Part shown: piece after piece, positions 52,287-61,785 of the stretch
Layout: every line of letters starts with the position of its first letter
Position numbering within the stretch: position 1 is the stretch's first letter
Assembly (NCBI RefSeq): GCF_029581195.1
Contig: NZ_CP120737.1
Coordinates: forward strand, 3,015,001 to 3,079,000
DNA from: Solwaraspora sp. WMMD791
GTDB taxonomy: Bacteria; Actinomycetota; Actinomycetes; Mycobacteriales; Micromonosporaceae
Reading direction: 5' to 3'
DNA: 64,000 bases
Program-made: the position numbers and the translations under genes
Notes under the pieces: model-generated
Told to the model about the DNA's origin: nothing
Database searches by the model: none
What the model saw: only the letters and a program-made list of their open reading frames with translations

Positions 52287-52706
52287 TCAGAGGCGGAGCT
52301 GATTCGCCACGTGCACGTCCAGCATGTTCACCAGCCGCCCGGTCACCGCCCGCGCCTCGATGTGCAGCCGGGCCACGTTCAGCCCGTCCGCACCCAGGAC
52401 CGCGAGCAACGCCTTGTCGTTGATCGCGTACACCGAGAAGTAGCCGCGGTGGCTGCGTACCGTCGACTCACGGAACGGCCCCTGTCGCAGCGCGAGCCCG
52501 GTCTGGCGGCCGAGCCCGAAGGTCGCCGCCGCCAGCGCGGCCAGGTCGTGCGGCTGGGTGCCGTCGGTCAGGTCGTGCAGCAGCAACAGCCCGTCGACGC
52601 CTGCGATCACCGACCCGATCACCCCGGTGACCGCCTGCTTGAGGGCGGCCAGTTCCGTGTACGCGGGATCCGGCACCGCCGGTCCGGTGCCGTTGGTTTC
52701 CGACAT
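52287..52706 (-). CDS. roadblock/LC7-like protein
   Basis: The ATG at 52706 has GGAGATCACTG before it. The 139-residue protein has the roadblock pattern of strand-helix-strands: VIAGVDGLLLLHDLTDGTQP, AALAAATFGLGRQTG, YFSVYAINDKALLAVLG. Such small dimers pair with small GTPases or histidine-kinase-like partners in actinobacterial conservons. It is followed on the same strand by the Clp-N regulator and preceded by a second roadblock-like gene. Confidence 0.7.
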   Translation of the reverse strand: MSETNGTGPAVPDPAYTELAALKQAVTGVIGSVIAGVDGLLLLHDLTDGTQPHDLAALAAATFGLGRQTGLALRQGPFRESTVRSHRGYFSVYAINDKALLAVLGADGLNVARLHIEARAVTGRLVNMLDVHVANQLRL

Positions 52707-52752
52707 CAGTGATCTCCGTTCGCCCACAACGCCCCGGCAGCCGTGGCCCGAC

Positions 52753-53124
52753 TCAGAGCTCCAGGCCGGCTTCGATCTGCCGCAACTGGTGGCGGGCCAA
52801 CGCCAGGTTGGACCGCGAGCGACTCAACGCGAGGTAGATGAACAGCCCCTGGCCGGAGCGGGAGGAGACCGGACGGATCAGGTGGTACTGGGTGTCGAGG
52901 GTGATCAGGATGTCCTCGATCCCATCGTCGATCTTCAGCATCTCCAGCGTACGCAGCTTGGCGCGGACCACGTCGGTGTTGCCGGCCGCCGCGACCGAGA
53001 GATCCAGATCAGCCGATCCACCGGCCGTCCCCAGGGTCATTCCACTGGAATAGTCCACCACCGCGGCACCGATCGCGCCCTCGATGGTCATCGCGTCCTT
53101 GAGCGCCGCGTCGAGCGAAGCCAT
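52753..53124 (-). CDS. roadblock/LC7-like protein, second copy
   Basis: The 123-residue protein has the same fold outline as its neighbour: AIGAAVVDYSSGMTLGTAGG, a central helix with VVRAKLRTLEML, and strands EDILITLDTQYHLIRPV and GLFIYLALSRSRSNLA. The start ATG at 53124 follows GGAGGTAGGGC. Lying 47 bp upstream of the other roadblock gene, it probably forms a heterodimer with that product. No GTPase or kinase gene is adjacent. Confidence 0.7.
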   Translation of the reverse strand: MASLDAALKDAMTIEGAIGAAVVDYSSGMTLGTAGGSADLDLSVAAAGNTDVVRAKLRTLEMLKIDDGIEDILITLDTQYHLIRPVSSRSGQGLFIYLALSRSRSNLALARHQLRQIEAGLEL

Positions 53125-53455
53125 GCCCTACCTCCGGATGATTCAGCTGGTCGGCGAGCGTATGCCACCAGCGCTGCCGCAAGGTCCCGGCGGGCCGACC
53201 CGACCTCGCACCGGGTGCCGCACCGGTCCGGTGTCACGTTCCCCACCGGAGGGTGACACGACGCCGGGCAGTCCGCACGTCGCGAGGCGATTACTGGCTG
53301 AGCAGCCGACCGCACGTCGCCGGAGCGCCGTCGAAGCTACCGGCATGACCGATACCGCAGCTCAGCCGGCCAGGGCAGGCACCGCGACCCGGGCAGAGCG
53401 ACGGTCCGGTGCGGGTAGCGGGATGCGACAGCCGTCGAGTGGGTACGGTGCTGGT
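53125..53455. other. 331-bp region without a clear gene
   Basis: It lies between the divergent roadblock and glutathionyl-type reductase genes. An in-frame ATG at 53345 could extend the latter by 37 residues, but it lacks a ribosome site and the extension is low-complexity (ATRAERRSGAGSG). I see no operator or RNA. Confidence 0.4.
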
Positions 53456-54481
53456 ATGGCGAAAGCGGCAGACGGCACCTACGTCAACCCCGGCGGCGAG
53501 TTCACCCGTGACCAGCGCTACATCGCGACCCGGATCACCGCCGACGGGCGCGACGGCTACCCGGTGGAACCGGAGCGGTACCGGCTCGTGGTCAGCCGGG
53601 CCTGTCCGTGGGCGAACCGGACCATCATCGTCCGCCGACTCCTGGGCCTGGAGCAGGCGCTGTCCATGGGCGTCGCCGGACCCACCCACGACAAGCGGAG
53701 CTGGACCTTCGACCTCGACCCGGACGGCCGTGATCCGGTGCTCGGCATCGAGCGGCTGCAGGAGGCGTTCTTCGCCCGGTTCCCCGACTACGACCGGGGA
53801 ATCACCGTACCTGCGATCGTCGATGTCGCCACCGGCCAGGTGGTGACCAACGACTACGCCCAGATCACCCTGGACATGTCGACCGAGTGGACCGCGTACC
53901 ACCGGCCCGGGGCGCCGCAGCTCTACCCCGAGCCGCTGCGGGCCGAGATCGACGAAGTCAACGCGGTCGTGTTCGCCGACGTCAACAACGGGGTCTACCG
54001 GTGCGGCTTCGCCGGCAGCCAGGAGGCGTACGCCAAGGCCTACCAGCGGCTGTTCGACCGCCTGGACTGGCTCTCCACCCGGCTGGAGACCCAGCGCTAC
54101 CTGGTCGGCGACACCATCACCGAGGCCGACGTACGGCTGTTCACCACCCTGGTCCGGTTCGACCCGGTCTACCACGGACATTTCAAGTGCAACCGGCAGA
54201 AGTTGACCGAGATGCCGGTGCTGTGGGCGTACGCCCGGGACCTGTTCCAGACCCCCGGATTCGGCGACACCATCGACTTCGAGCACATCAAACGGCACTA
54301 CTACGAGGTGCACCGGGACATCAACCCGACCGGCGTCGTCCCGCTCGGACCGGAGCTGGACAACTGGCTGACCCCGCACGGACGCGACCGGCTCGGCGGC
54401 CGGCCGTTCGGCGACGGCACCCCGCCACCCCCGCCGCCGACCACCGAGATCGTGCCGGCCGGCCACAATCCGCTTGGCTGA
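53456..54481 (+). CDS. glutathionyl-hydroquinone reductase family (Xi-class GST)
   Basis: The 341-residue protein from ATG 53456 matches the family length. The catalytic Cys is in SRACPWANRTIIVRRLLGL, the marker of Xi-class enzymes. The helical C-terminal domain has GDTITEADVRLFTTLVRFDP and VYHGHFKCNRQ. In actinomycetes, which use mycothiol, the cosubstrate may be mycothiol instead of glutathione (inference). It reduces thiol-conjugated quinones. It could protect from aromatic or quinone products of the neighbouring cluster but is widespread. The next gene starts 3 bp later. Confidence 0.9.
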   Translation: MAKAADGTYVNPGGEFTRDQRYIATRITADGRDGYPVEPERYRLVVSRACPWANRTIIVRRLLGLEQALSMGVAGPTHDKRSWTFDLDPDGRDPVLGIERLQEAFFARFPDYDRGITVPAIVDVATGQVVTNDYAQITLDMSTEWTAYHRPGAPQLYPEPLRAEIDEVNAVVFADVNNGVYRCGFAGSQEAYAKAYQRLFDRLDWLSTRLETQRYLVGDTITEADVRLFTTLVRFDPVYHGHFKCNRQKLTEMPVLWAYARDLFQTPGFGDTIDFEHIKRHYYEVHRDINPTGVVPLGPELDNWLTPHGRDRLGGRPFGDGTPPPPPPTTEIVPAGHNPLG

Positions 54482-54484
54482 CAC

Positions 54485-54769
54485 ATGATCATCATTGCCG
54501 GCACGCTGCACGTCGATCCCGCCGACCGCGACGCCTACCTGGCCGGCTGCCAGGAGGTGATCCGGGCCGCCCGGTCGGCACCCGGCTGTCTCGACTTCAC
54601 GCTCGGCGCCGATCTCGTCGACCCCGGCCGGATCAACATCCACGAACGCTGGGAGTCCGAGGCCGACCTGCTCCGGTTCCGGGGCTCGGGGCCGTCCTCG
54701 GAGCAGACCACCCAGATCCGTGACGCGCAGGTCTGGCGGTACGAGGTGTCGTCGGTCGGCCCGCCGTAA
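54485..54769 (+). CDS. antibiotic biosynthesis monooxygenase (ABM) domain protein
   Basis: The 94-residue protein is a single ABM ferredoxin-like domain: MIIIAGTLHVDPADRDAYLA, SAPGCLDFTLGAD, INIHERWESEADLLRF. ABM proteins act as small dimeric quinone-forming or cofactor-free oxygenases. The start is 3 bases after the preceding stop, so it is co-translated with the Xi-class reductase. The pair suggests quinone metabolism. Confidence 0.85.
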   Translation: MIIIAGTLHVDPADRDAYLAGCQEVIRAARSAPGCLDFTLGADLVDPGRINIHERWESEADLLRFRGSGPSSEQTTQIRDAQVWRYEVSSVGPP

Positions 54770-54845
54770 CCGGGGGGCACCCAGCCGGCGTCGGCGGGCG
54801 ACGTACCGGCCCGCGTCAGTGGTACGGCCGACGCCAGACGGCCCA

Positions 54846-54883
54846 GGCCGACGTCAGTAGGTACGGCCGACGTCAGTAGGTAC
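54846..54883. repeat. 19-bp tandem duplication at the ligase stop
   Basis: GGCCGACGTCAGTAGGTAC occurs twice without interruption, and a degenerate third copy lies about 20 bp to the left. The unit contains the reverse-strand end of the DNA ligase gene (Tyr codon and TGA), so the gene's 3' tail has been copied downstream. Confidence 0.6.
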
Positions 54884-56441
54884 GGCGGCCGGCGTGGATG
54901 GCGCGGACCGTGTCGATGGTGTCCGCGTCGGCGGCCGACTTGTCGTCGCGGTAACGCAGCACCCGGGCGAAGCGCAACGCCAACCCGCCCGGGTACCGGC
55001 GGCTGGCCTGCACCCCGTCGAAGGCGACCTCGACGACCTGCTCCGGGCGGACCCGCACGACCCAGTCGCCCTCCTCGACCGCCAGTTGGGTGAACCGCCG
55101 CGTCTGCCAGCGCAGCATCTCGTCGGTCAACCCCTTGAACGTCTTGCCCAGCATCACGAACCCGTCACCGGCCGGATCCCGGGCACCCAGGTGCAGGTTG
55201 GACAGCCAGCCGGTACGCCGCCCGCTGCCCCGCTCCACCGCCAGCACCACCAGGTCGAGCACATGCCGTGGCTTGACCTTGACCCAGGCGGCACCACGGC
55301 GGCCCGCGTCGTACGGCGCCTGCGGCGACTTGACCACCACGCCCTCGTGGCCCGCGTCCAGCGCAGCGGCGAACGCTGCGGCGGCCTGCCCGACGTCGAC
55401 GACACGCCAGCTCGGCACCAACAGGCCGGCCGGGACCGCCGCCGCCAACGCCGGCCACCGCACCTCGCCAGGCTCGTCGAGCAGGTCCGCGCCGTCGAGG
55501 TGCAGCAGATCGAAGAAGTACGGTGTCAGCCGCCCGCTGCTGGCACTGGTCGTGCCGGTGTCGGGGCTGTCGGCGCCGGGGCTGCCCGCCGAGCGGGTCG
55601 CGGCCAACTGGGACGTCTCCTGGAACGGCCGAGGTCGTCCGGCGGCGTCCAGTGCCAGTGCCTCCCCGTCCAGCACGATCTCGCGGACCGGCAACGCCTG
55701 CGCGGCGGCGACCACCGCCGGCACCCGGGCGGTGACATCGTCCAGGCTGCGGGTAAAGACCGCGATGTCACCGCCGCTGCGATGCACCTGGATCCGGATC
55801 CCGTCGAGCTTGGTCTCCACGACCGCCGGAACACCGGTGGCCGCCAGCGCGTCGTCGACCGACGCGGCGCTGCGGGCCAGCATCGGAGCCAGCGGACGCC
55901 CCACCGTCAGAGTGAAGGCGGCCAGCGCCGGCGCGCCACCGGTGAGCGCGGCGGCCGCCACCGTGGGCGGATCACCGGCGAGCAGCAGCGCTCGGCGTAC
56001 CAAGGGGAGCGGGACCTCGGCGGCGCGGGCGACGGCGTCGATGAGCAGCCCGGCCTGGGCGCCCTGGCGCAGCTCGCCGGTGAACAGCCCGACGAGCATC
56101 CGCTGCTCGTCGGCGGTGGCGGCGGCGAACAACGCGCCCAGCAGATCGCGTCGGCGGGCCTGCGCGCCGGCACCGGCGACGGCGGCGATCGCAGTGATCG
56201 AGGCGTCGACGTCAGCGACCGACATCGACGCCTCGGACGCCGGCGGCGGCAGGTCACGCAGGCCGGCGTACCCGACGCCGGTCTGCCGCTGCCGCAACTC
56301 ACCGGCGAGCCAGGCCGCACCCGCTGTCAACTCGTCGGCCGCCAACGCCCGCAAGGCGGCGGCGAGCAACTCCACCTTGGCACGTCGGCCGGAGGTGGCC
56401 CGCACCGCGGCCGAGGTGGCTGCCAGGTCGATGAACCGCAC
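54873..56441 (-). CDS. ATP-dependent DNA ligase
   Basis: The 522-residue protein starts with GTG and reads [20 protein letters not shown], the front of actinobacterial LigB-type enzymes. The adenylation motif I is [15 protein letters not shown], with Lys in KLDG. It carries further nucleotidyl-transferase motifs ([44 protein letters not shown]) and an OB-fold end ([14 protein letters not shown]). It seals nicks with ATP and is a second ligase beside NAD-dependent LigA, probably for repair. No Ku gene is nearby. Confidence 0.92.
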   Translation of the reverse strand: MRFIDLAATSAAVRATSGRRAKVELLAAALRALAADELTAGAAWLAGELRQRQTGVGYAGLRDLPPPASEASMSVADVDASITAIAAVAGAGAQARRRDLLGALFAAATADEQRMLVGLFTGELRQGAQAGLLIDAVARAAEVPLPLVRRALLLAGDPPTVAAAALTGGAPALAAFTLTVGRPLAPMLARSAASVDDALAATGVPAVVETKLDGIRIQVHRSGGDIAVFTRSLDDVTARVPAVVAAAQALPVREIVLDGEALALDAAGRPRPFQETSQLAATRSAGSPGADSPDTGTTSASSGRLTPYFFDLLHLDGADLLDEPGEVRWPALAAAVPAGLLVPSWRVVDVGQAAAAFAAALDAGHEGVVVKSPQAPYDAGRRGAAWVKVKPRHVLDLVVLAVERGSGRRTGWLSNLHLGARDPAGDGFVMLGKTFKGLTDEMLRWQTRRFTQLAVEEGDWVVRVRPEQVVEVAFDGVQASRRYPGGLALRFARVLRYRDDKSAADADTIDTVRAIHAGRRTY

Positions 56442-56490
56442 CGCCCCATCCTGGCAGCCACCTGCGACGAGCAGGGGCGTTGTCCGACGG

Positions 56491-56736
56491 CTAGGCCGTG
56501 ATCAGCTCCGGCTCGCCACGACGCGAGGGCGTCGACGTCGCTGGCTCCTCGACCCGCAGACCACGGGCACGCACCTCGTCGGCCACCCTCGCCAACGCGG
56601 AGTCGATGGCGCAGAGCGCGACCGAGAGCTCGCTGAGCTGGGCGCGCAGCGACTCCTCGGGCCACGCGGAGACGTCTACGTCCCGCAGAGCACTGACCGC
56701 GGCATCCAGCCGCGCGATCACCTCATTCGTACGCAT
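56491..56736 (-). CDS. hypothetical small helical protein
   Basis: The 81-residue protein from ATG 56736 is helical and acidic ([40 protein letters not shown]). It may be part of a DUF222-type helix bundle, which is a guess. It follows the M20 dipeptidase gene closely on the same strand and precedes the ligase gene, so it may ride on the dipeptidase transcript. Confidence 0.55.
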   Translation of the reverse strand: MRTNEVIARLDAAVSALRDVDVSAWPEESLRAQLSELSVALCAIDSALARVADEVRARGLRVEEPATSTPSRRGEPELITA

Positions 56737-56746
56737 GTTCGAAATT

Positions 56747-58132
56747 CTAGCGTACCGGCGCACCTACAGGCAGGTGAATCGCCGGATCCGCCACCGCCGC
56801 GAGCAGGAACGCCTCCGCCAGGCAGACCCGTTCGAACTCGCCCAGGTGCAGGCTCTCGTCCGGCCCGTGCGCACCCGCGTGCGGATCCTCCACCCCGGTC
56901 ACCAGGATCGCCGCCGCCGGGAACATCTCCTGGAAGGTGGCGATGAAGGGGATCGACCCGCCGACGCCGATCTCCACCGGAGCCACACCGTCCCAGGCCG
57001 CCGCGAACGCCGCCCGCGCCGCGTCGAAGTACGGACCGGTCGCGTCGATGACGCAGGCGCCGCCGTCACTTTCCAGGCTCACCTCGACCTGGGCACCCCA
57101 CGGGACGTTCGCCTGCAGATGCGCGGCCAACGCCGCGTACGCGCTCGCCGGGTCGTCACCGGGTGCCAGCCGCAGACTCACCTTGGCCCGAGCCGCCGGC
57201 ACCAGCGCGTTCGGCGCGCTGTCGGCGGCCGGGGCGTCGATGCCGAGCACCGACACCGCCGGCTTGGTCCAGAGCCGGTCGGTCAACGCCCCGGTGCCGG
57301 TGAACCGCAGCCCGTCGATCATCCCGGCCTCGTCGCGCAACCGCTGCTGCGGCAGGTCGACGACGGCACCGGTCCGCCCGACCAGTCCTGGTACCGCCAC
57401 GTCACCCGCGTCGTCGTGCAGGGTGGCCAGCAACCGGCAGAGCACCGTCAGCGCATCCGGCACCGGACCACCGAACATGCCGCTGTGCACCGCCTGGCGC
57501 AGGGTCCGTACCTCGACGAAGCAGCTGACCAGTCCACGCAACGACGTGGTCAGCGCCGGAACGCCGATCTCCCAGTTCGCCGAGTCGGCGATCACGATGA
57601 CATCGGCGGCCAGCTCGTCCCGATGGGCGGCGAGCAGCCGGGACAGCGATTCGCTGCCGTACTCCTCCTCGCCTTCGACGAAGAGCACCACGCCGACCGG
57701 CAGCGCGTCGCCGAATGCCCGCAGCGCCGCGATGTGCGCCATCACGCCGGCCTTGTCGTCGGCGGCGCCCCGGCCGTACAGCCGGCCGTCGCGCTCCACC
57801 GGCTCGAACGGATCGCTGGTCCACAGCGCCGGATCACCGACCGGCTGCACGTCGTGGTGGGCGTAGAGCAGCACCGTCGGGGCACCGGGCGGCGCGGGTC
57901 GCCGACCGATCACCGCCGGCTGGCCGCCGGCCCGGACCACCTGCACGTCCAGTCCGCAACCTCGGGCCAACTCGGCGACGGCGGCGGCGGACCGCTCCAC
58001 CTGGCTGTGATCGAACCCGTCGAACGCGATACCCGGAATCCGGATCAGTTCTTCCAGGTCGGTACGGACCCCGGGCAGCTCACGGGCGATGGCGGACCGC
58101 AGGTCGGCGGCGGTGGGGATGGCAGTAGTCAT
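56747..58132 (-). CDS. M20 family dipeptidase
   Basis: The 461-residue peptidase has the M20 metal and catalytic motifs: LLYAHHDVQPVGD (first metal His and catalytic Asp), GRGAADDKAGVMAH (bridging Asp) and the catalytic/metal EGEEEYGSES. The C-terminal metal His is in GPDESLHLGEF. A dimerisation lobe (HSGMFGGPVPDALT) occupies the centre. It hydrolyses small peptides or amides in the cytoplasm; there is no signal peptide. It is a stand-alone metabolic gene. Confidence 0.92.
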   Translation of the reverse strand: MTTAIPTAADLRSAIARELPGVRTDLEELIRIPGIAFDGFDHSQVERSAAAVAELARGCGLDVQVVRAGGQPAVIGRRPAPPGAPTVLLYAHHDVQPVGDPALWTSDPFEPVERDGRLYGRGAADDKAGVMAHIAALRAFGDALPVGVVLFVEGEEEYGSESLSRLLAAHRDELAADVIVIADSANWEIGVPALTTSLRGLVSCFVEVRTLRQAVHSGMFGGPVPDALTVLCRLLATLHDDAGDVAVPGLVGRTGAVVDLPQQRLRDEAGMIDGLRFTGTGALTDRLWTKPAVSVLGIDAPAADSAPNALVPAARAKVSLRLAPGDDPASAYAALAAHLQANVPWGAQVEVSLESDGGACVIDATGPYFDAARAAFAAAWDGVAPVEIGVGGSIPFIATFQEMFPAAAILVTGVEDPHAGAHGPDESLHLGEFERVCLAEAFLLAAVADPAIHLPVGAPVR

Positions 58133-58194
58133 CCGACGATCGTAGGTGCCGGATCGCCGCGCCCGGACGGTCACGGGCCGGACGGACCGGCCGA

Positions 58195-59334
58195 TCAGCG
58201 GGGTCGCGGGCCGGACCGGCCGCTGCTGCTCGCCGCGTTCATCCAGGACCGGGCCCGGCCGGCCGCACCGGTGGCCCACTCCCCCATGTCGGCGGCACCG
58301 GCACCGAGCCGGCGCAGCAGCCCGACGAGCGGATCCTGGCTGCGGCTGAACTCCTCCCGGTACGCCTGCGCGGCGGCCTTGATCTCCTCGGTCACCGACG
58401 CCGTCGCGTCGTCGTCGCGGCGCGGATAGTCACCGGCCAGCACCTGCCCGTACCCGCCGGAGTCGATCCACTGCCGCAGCGCGGCCGCCCGCGCCACCGG
58501 CACCGGATGGGTGCTCCACGCCGTCATCCGCAGCTTGTGCACGCTGTCGCGCAGGTCGCCGCCGCCTTCGTACTCGGCGGCCTGCTCCAGGAACGCGGCG
58601 GTGTCGATCTGGCTCAGGTCGCCCCCGCCGGCCAGCTTCATCAGCAGCCGCAGCGACGCCGCTGGATCCTGGGCGGCGAGCAGACCGGCGCGGTCACCCG
58701 ACAGCTCCGCCTTGCGCCACCATTCGAGCATCGCCGCGATGATCGCCCGCAGCGCGATCGCCCCGACCGGCAGCCAGCTCAGGTTCGCCGCCCAGCGGGT
58801 CAGAATGGTGAGAATCGTCTGGTAGACGGCGTGCCCGCTGCGCACGTGGCCCAGCTCGTGACCGAGCAGGGTGCGCAGCTCCTCGTCGTCGAGCTGCTGT
58901 ACGCAGGCGCTGTTGACCACGATGAACGGCTTGTCCAACCCGATCGCCGCAGCGCCGAGCACCGGGGACTGGGTCACGAACAGCTCCGGCAGCTCCGGTA
59001 CGTCGAGCGTGGTCGCCGCCTCGACGAAGATCCGGTGCACCCGGGGATACTGGCGGTGATCCACCCGGATCGACGACGCGAGATAGGTCAGGCGGAACGC
59101 CCGCTCGTTCCACATCCCGAAGAACGTCTTCACGACGTCGTCGAAGCCCCGCAGCTCCCGCAACGCGGTCAGCGCGCCCCGGTCGGCCGGGTGCTCCCAG
59201 GCCCGGGAACTGATCCCGGTCAGCGCGACCCGCCGCCGAGCCGGGGTGGTGGCGTCCGGCGTACCGCCGCCGCTGGTGGCGTCCGGCGTACCGCCGCCGG
59301 TCGTCGGCGTGGCGCCGTCGTCGTCTGCGGTCAT
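58195..59334 (-). CDS. M48 family metallopeptidase
   Basis: The 379-residue protein has a Gly/Thr-rich front with a repeated DATSGGGTP/DATTP and the zinc motif LLGHELGHVRSGH, followed by the third-ligand region ELSGDRAGLLA. A hydrophobic segment (WLPVGAIALRAIIAAML) fits membrane attachment, as in HtpX. The start at ATG 59334 has a GGGGGG-type ribosome site. It likely removes damaged membrane proteins or processes a small target. The orientation is shared with the M20 gene. Confidence 0.9.
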   Translation of the reverse strand: MTADDDGATPTTGGGTPDATSGGGTPDATTPARRRVALTGISSRAWEHPADRGALTALRELRGFDDVVKTFFGMWNERAFRLTYLASSIRVDHRQYPRVHRIFVEAATTLDVPELPELFVTQSPVLGAAAIGLDKPFIVVNSACVQQLDDEELRTLLGHELGHVRSGHAVYQTILTILTRWAANLSWLPVGAIALRAIIAAMLEWWRKAELSGDRAGLLAAQDPAASLRLLMKLAGGGDLSQIDTAAFLEQAAEYEGGGDLRDSVHKLRMTAWSTHPVPVARAAALRQWIDSGGYGQVLAGDYPRRDDDATASVTEEIKAAAQAYREEFSRSQDPLVGLLRRLGAGAADMGEWATGAAGRARSWMNAASSSGRSGPRPR

Positions 59335-59366
59335 CTCGGGTGCCCCCCGGGGTCGGCTGGACTGGC

Positions 59367-60077
59367 CTACCCCGCCGATGGTGCCCCACCGGCACCACCG
59401 GCGTCTACGTCCGCCCGCCCGCCGACCCGCCGGTACGCCGACGTATCCGCAGGTCCCGCCGCCGACGTGTCGACGACCAGATCGACTGCGGCCGCCGTAC
59501 CGTCGGTGGTGAAGAATCGTTCCTCGGCCCGCCGCCACCGGTCCAGGGCCGGCTGCATCGCCGCCCCGTCGCGGGCCAGCGACCGGGCCAGCCGCACCGG
59601 CGCGGCGGCGGTGACGAACACCGACAGCGTCGCGGTCGGCCGGATCGCCGCGCGGGCCGCGCTCACCCCCTCGATCACGAGTACGTCGGGCGGGTCGACG
59701 ACGGTCCACTCGTCGCGGAACCGCCCGGCGGCCCAGTCGTACCGTCGGTAGCGGGCCGGCCGACCCGCGCCCAGCGGACCGAGCACCCACTCGTGCAGCC
59801 GTGGCCAGAAGGTGAACTGGTCGTGCCAGCCGTCGAGCAGATCATCGGTGTGCACGACCGCGACGGCCGGAGACGGCGACGCGGCCTCGGCGCAGGCGGT
59901 GGCCAGGCGCTCGGCGAAGGTCGACTTGCCCGCGCCGCTCGGGCCGTCCACGGCGACGAGCCGGACCCGACCGAGCCGGGCCGGGCCGGCGTACACCTGC
60001 CGGGCCAGCCCGGCGAAGGTCGCCAGGCTCCCCGGCCCGCCCGCCGGCACCGCCCCCGTCTGCTGTACGCCGCGCAC
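59367..60077 (-). CDS. uridine kinase-like P-loop kinase
   Basis: The GTG at 60077, with GGAGG 10 bases before it, gives 236 residues. The P-loop is VAVDGPSGAGKSTFAERLA and the middle motif is VVHTDDLLDGWHDQF, with the phosphate-acceptor Asp in TDD. The lid region is RPARYRRYDWAAGRF and the Walker-B-like strand is VLVIEGVSAAR. It phosphorylates a nucleoside or related alcohol; uridine is the family default. It lies directly after cobQ on the same strand, 29 bp apart. Confidence 0.85.
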   Translation of the reverse strand: MRGVQQTGAVPAGGPGSLATFAGLARQVYAGPARLGRVRLVAVDGPSGAGKSTFAERLATACAEAASPSPAVAVVHTDDLLDGWHDQFTFWPRLHEWVLGPLGAGRPARYRRYDWAAGRFRDEWTVVDPPDVLVIEGVSAARAAIRPTATLSVFVTAAAPVRLARSLARDGAAMQPALDRWRRAEERFFTTDGTAAAVDLVVDTSAAGPADTSAYRRVGGRADVDAGGAGGAPSAG

Positions 60078-60106
60078 CGCCAGTCGCCCTCCCCCGGTGT
60101 GTGTGG

Positions 60107-61738
60107 TCAGGGCGCCTTGGGCGCTCCTGGTGGGATGAACGGTAGTCCGGGAGGTGGCCCGCGTTCGATCAGCCGCCACAGCGCGTCGGTGTCGAGATGT
60201 TCCTCGACCAGGTCGCCGAGCAGGTTCAACCCGTGCTGTCGCAACGCCGCGAAGTCGGTGTCCGGCGCGACGACGAAACCGTGCCGGCCGGCCAGCCGGG
60301 CCACTTCGTCGAGGTAGCGGCGGCGGAACTCGTCGGACTCGAACGCGCCGTGCCAGTGGGTACCGCAGATCGATCCGACCCGCACGCCTTCCGTACCGCC
60401 TGCTGTACCGCCTGCCGTGCCGCTGCCGCTGCCGCTGCTGGTGTCGGTGTCGGTGTCGGTGATCAGCGGCGGGGTCGACCCGGCGATGTGGGAGACGTAC
60501 CCGTGGTGGATCTCGTAGCCGCGTACCGGGACGTCGCCGTAGGCGCGGCCGGCGCTGCGGGTGACGGTCTTGCGAGCGGCGAAGGTGATCTCGACGGGCA
60601 GCAGCCCGAGCCCTTCGACGCTGCCCCGGCGGCTCTCCACCTCGTCGTGGACGACCCGGCTGAGCATCTGGAAACCGCCGCAGATGCCCAGCAGCGGGCG
60701 GCCGGCGGCGGCGTGCGCCGTCACCGCCTCGGCCAGCCCGGTGCGCCGCAGCCAGGCGAGATCGTCCACGGTCGACTTCGTGCCGGGCAGCACGACCAGG
60801 TCGGCGGCGGCGATGTCGGCCGGGTCGACGGTGAGCCGGACCTGCACTCCCGGCTCGGCGGCGAACGCCTCCAGGTCGGTGGCGTTGGAGATGCGGGGCA
60901 GCCGGACCGCCGCGATCCGCAGCGTGTCCCGGCCGCGCGGCGCCGTGGGCCGACCGATGGTCCGGCCGTACGCGAGGGAGTCCTCACCGTCGAGCCAGAG
61001 GTCCGGCCGCCAGGGCAGCACCCCGTACGTCGGTCGGCCGGTGACCTGGTGCAGCATGTCGATACCGGGTCGCAGCAGTCCCAGATCGCCCCGGAACTTG
61101 TTGATCACGAATCCGGCGATGTGCGCCTGGTCCTCGGGGCTGAGCAGCGCGACGGTGCCGAACATCGCGGCGAACACGCCGCCCCGGTCGATGTCGCCGA
61201 CGACGATGGCTGGAAGGTTGGCGTGCCTGGCCAGCCCGAGGTTGACGAAGTCACCGGCCCGCAGGTTGATCTCGGTGGGGCTGCCGGCCCCTTCGCAGAT
61301 CACCACGTCGTACTCGGCGCGCAGTTCGGCCAACGTGGCGTGGACCGTGCCGGCGAGGCGGGACCGCATGGTGCGGTAGTTGGTCGCGGTGACGGTGTCG
61401 ACGGCTTCGCCGAGCAGCACCACCTGGCTGGACCGGTCGCTGCCGGGCTTGAGCAGCACCGGGTTGAACCGCACCTGCGGCTCCAGCCCGCAGGCGGCGG
61501 CCTGCATCGCCTGCGCCCGACCGATCTCGCCGCCCCGGCCGTCGGCGCCGACGACGACGGCCGAGTTGTTGGACATGTTCTGCGCCTTGAACGGGGCGAC
61601 CCGCACCCCTCGGCGGTGCAGCCAACGGCAGATGCCGGCGGTCAGGACGCTCTTGCCGGCGTCGGAGGTGGTCCCGGCCACCAGCAGCCCACCACCGCCA
61701 CCGCCGCCACCACCCGTCAGGTCTCGACGATCTTGCAC
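60107..61738 (-). CDS. cobQ: cobyric acid synthase
   Basis: The 543-residue enzyme has the N-terminal P-loop [20 protein letters not shown], the partner-binding [12 protein letters not shown] and a C-terminal class I amidotransferase domain with Cys in [10 protein letters not shown] and His in [11 protein letters not shown]. It amidates four carboxylates of adenosylcobyrinic acid a,c-diamide with glutamine and ATP, a late step of cobalamin synthesis. A poly-Gly run after the start is unusual. The GTG start immediately follows the cobD stop and lies in an inverted repeat. Confidence 0.95.
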   Translation of the reverse strand: MQDRRDLTGGGGGGGGGLLVAGTTSDAGKSVLTAGICRWLHRRGVRVAPFKAQNMSNNSAVVVGADGRGGEIGRAQAMQAAACGLEPQVRFNPVLLKPGSDRSSQVVLLGEAVDTVTATNYRTMRSRLAGTVHATLAELRAEYDVVICEGAGSPTEINLRAGDFVNLGLARHANLPAIVVGDIDRGGVFAAMFGTVALLSPEDQAHIAGFVINKFRGDLGLLRPGIDMLHQVTGRPTYGVLPWRPDLWLDGEDSLAYGRTIGRPTAPRGRDTLRIAAVRLPRISNATDLEAFAAEPGVQVRLTVDPADIAAADLVVLPGTKSTVDDLAWLRRTGLAEAVTAHAAAGRPLLGICGGFQMLSRVVHDEVESRRGSVEGLGLLPVEITFAARKTVTRSAGRAYGDVPVRGYEIHHGYVSHIAGSTPPLITDTDTDTSSGSGSGTAGGTAGGTEGVRVGSICGTHWHGAFESDEFRRRYLDEVARLAGRHGFVVAPDTDFAALRQHGLNLLGDLVEEHLDTDALWRLIERGPPPGLPFIPPGAPKAP

Positions 61739-61785
61739 TTATCGACGGACATTCCGGACAAAAGCTCTCGATAACTGCAAGATCG
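61728..61785. repeat. REP-like inverted repeat across the cobD/cobQ junction
   Basis: CGATCTTGCACTTATCG and CGATAACTGCAAGATCG are inverted copies with one mismatch in 17, separated by 24 bases. It contains the stop of cobD and the GTG start of cobQ. A palindromic GATCTTGCA-type element of this size looks like a dispersed actinomycete intergenic repeat. Confidence 0.6.
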
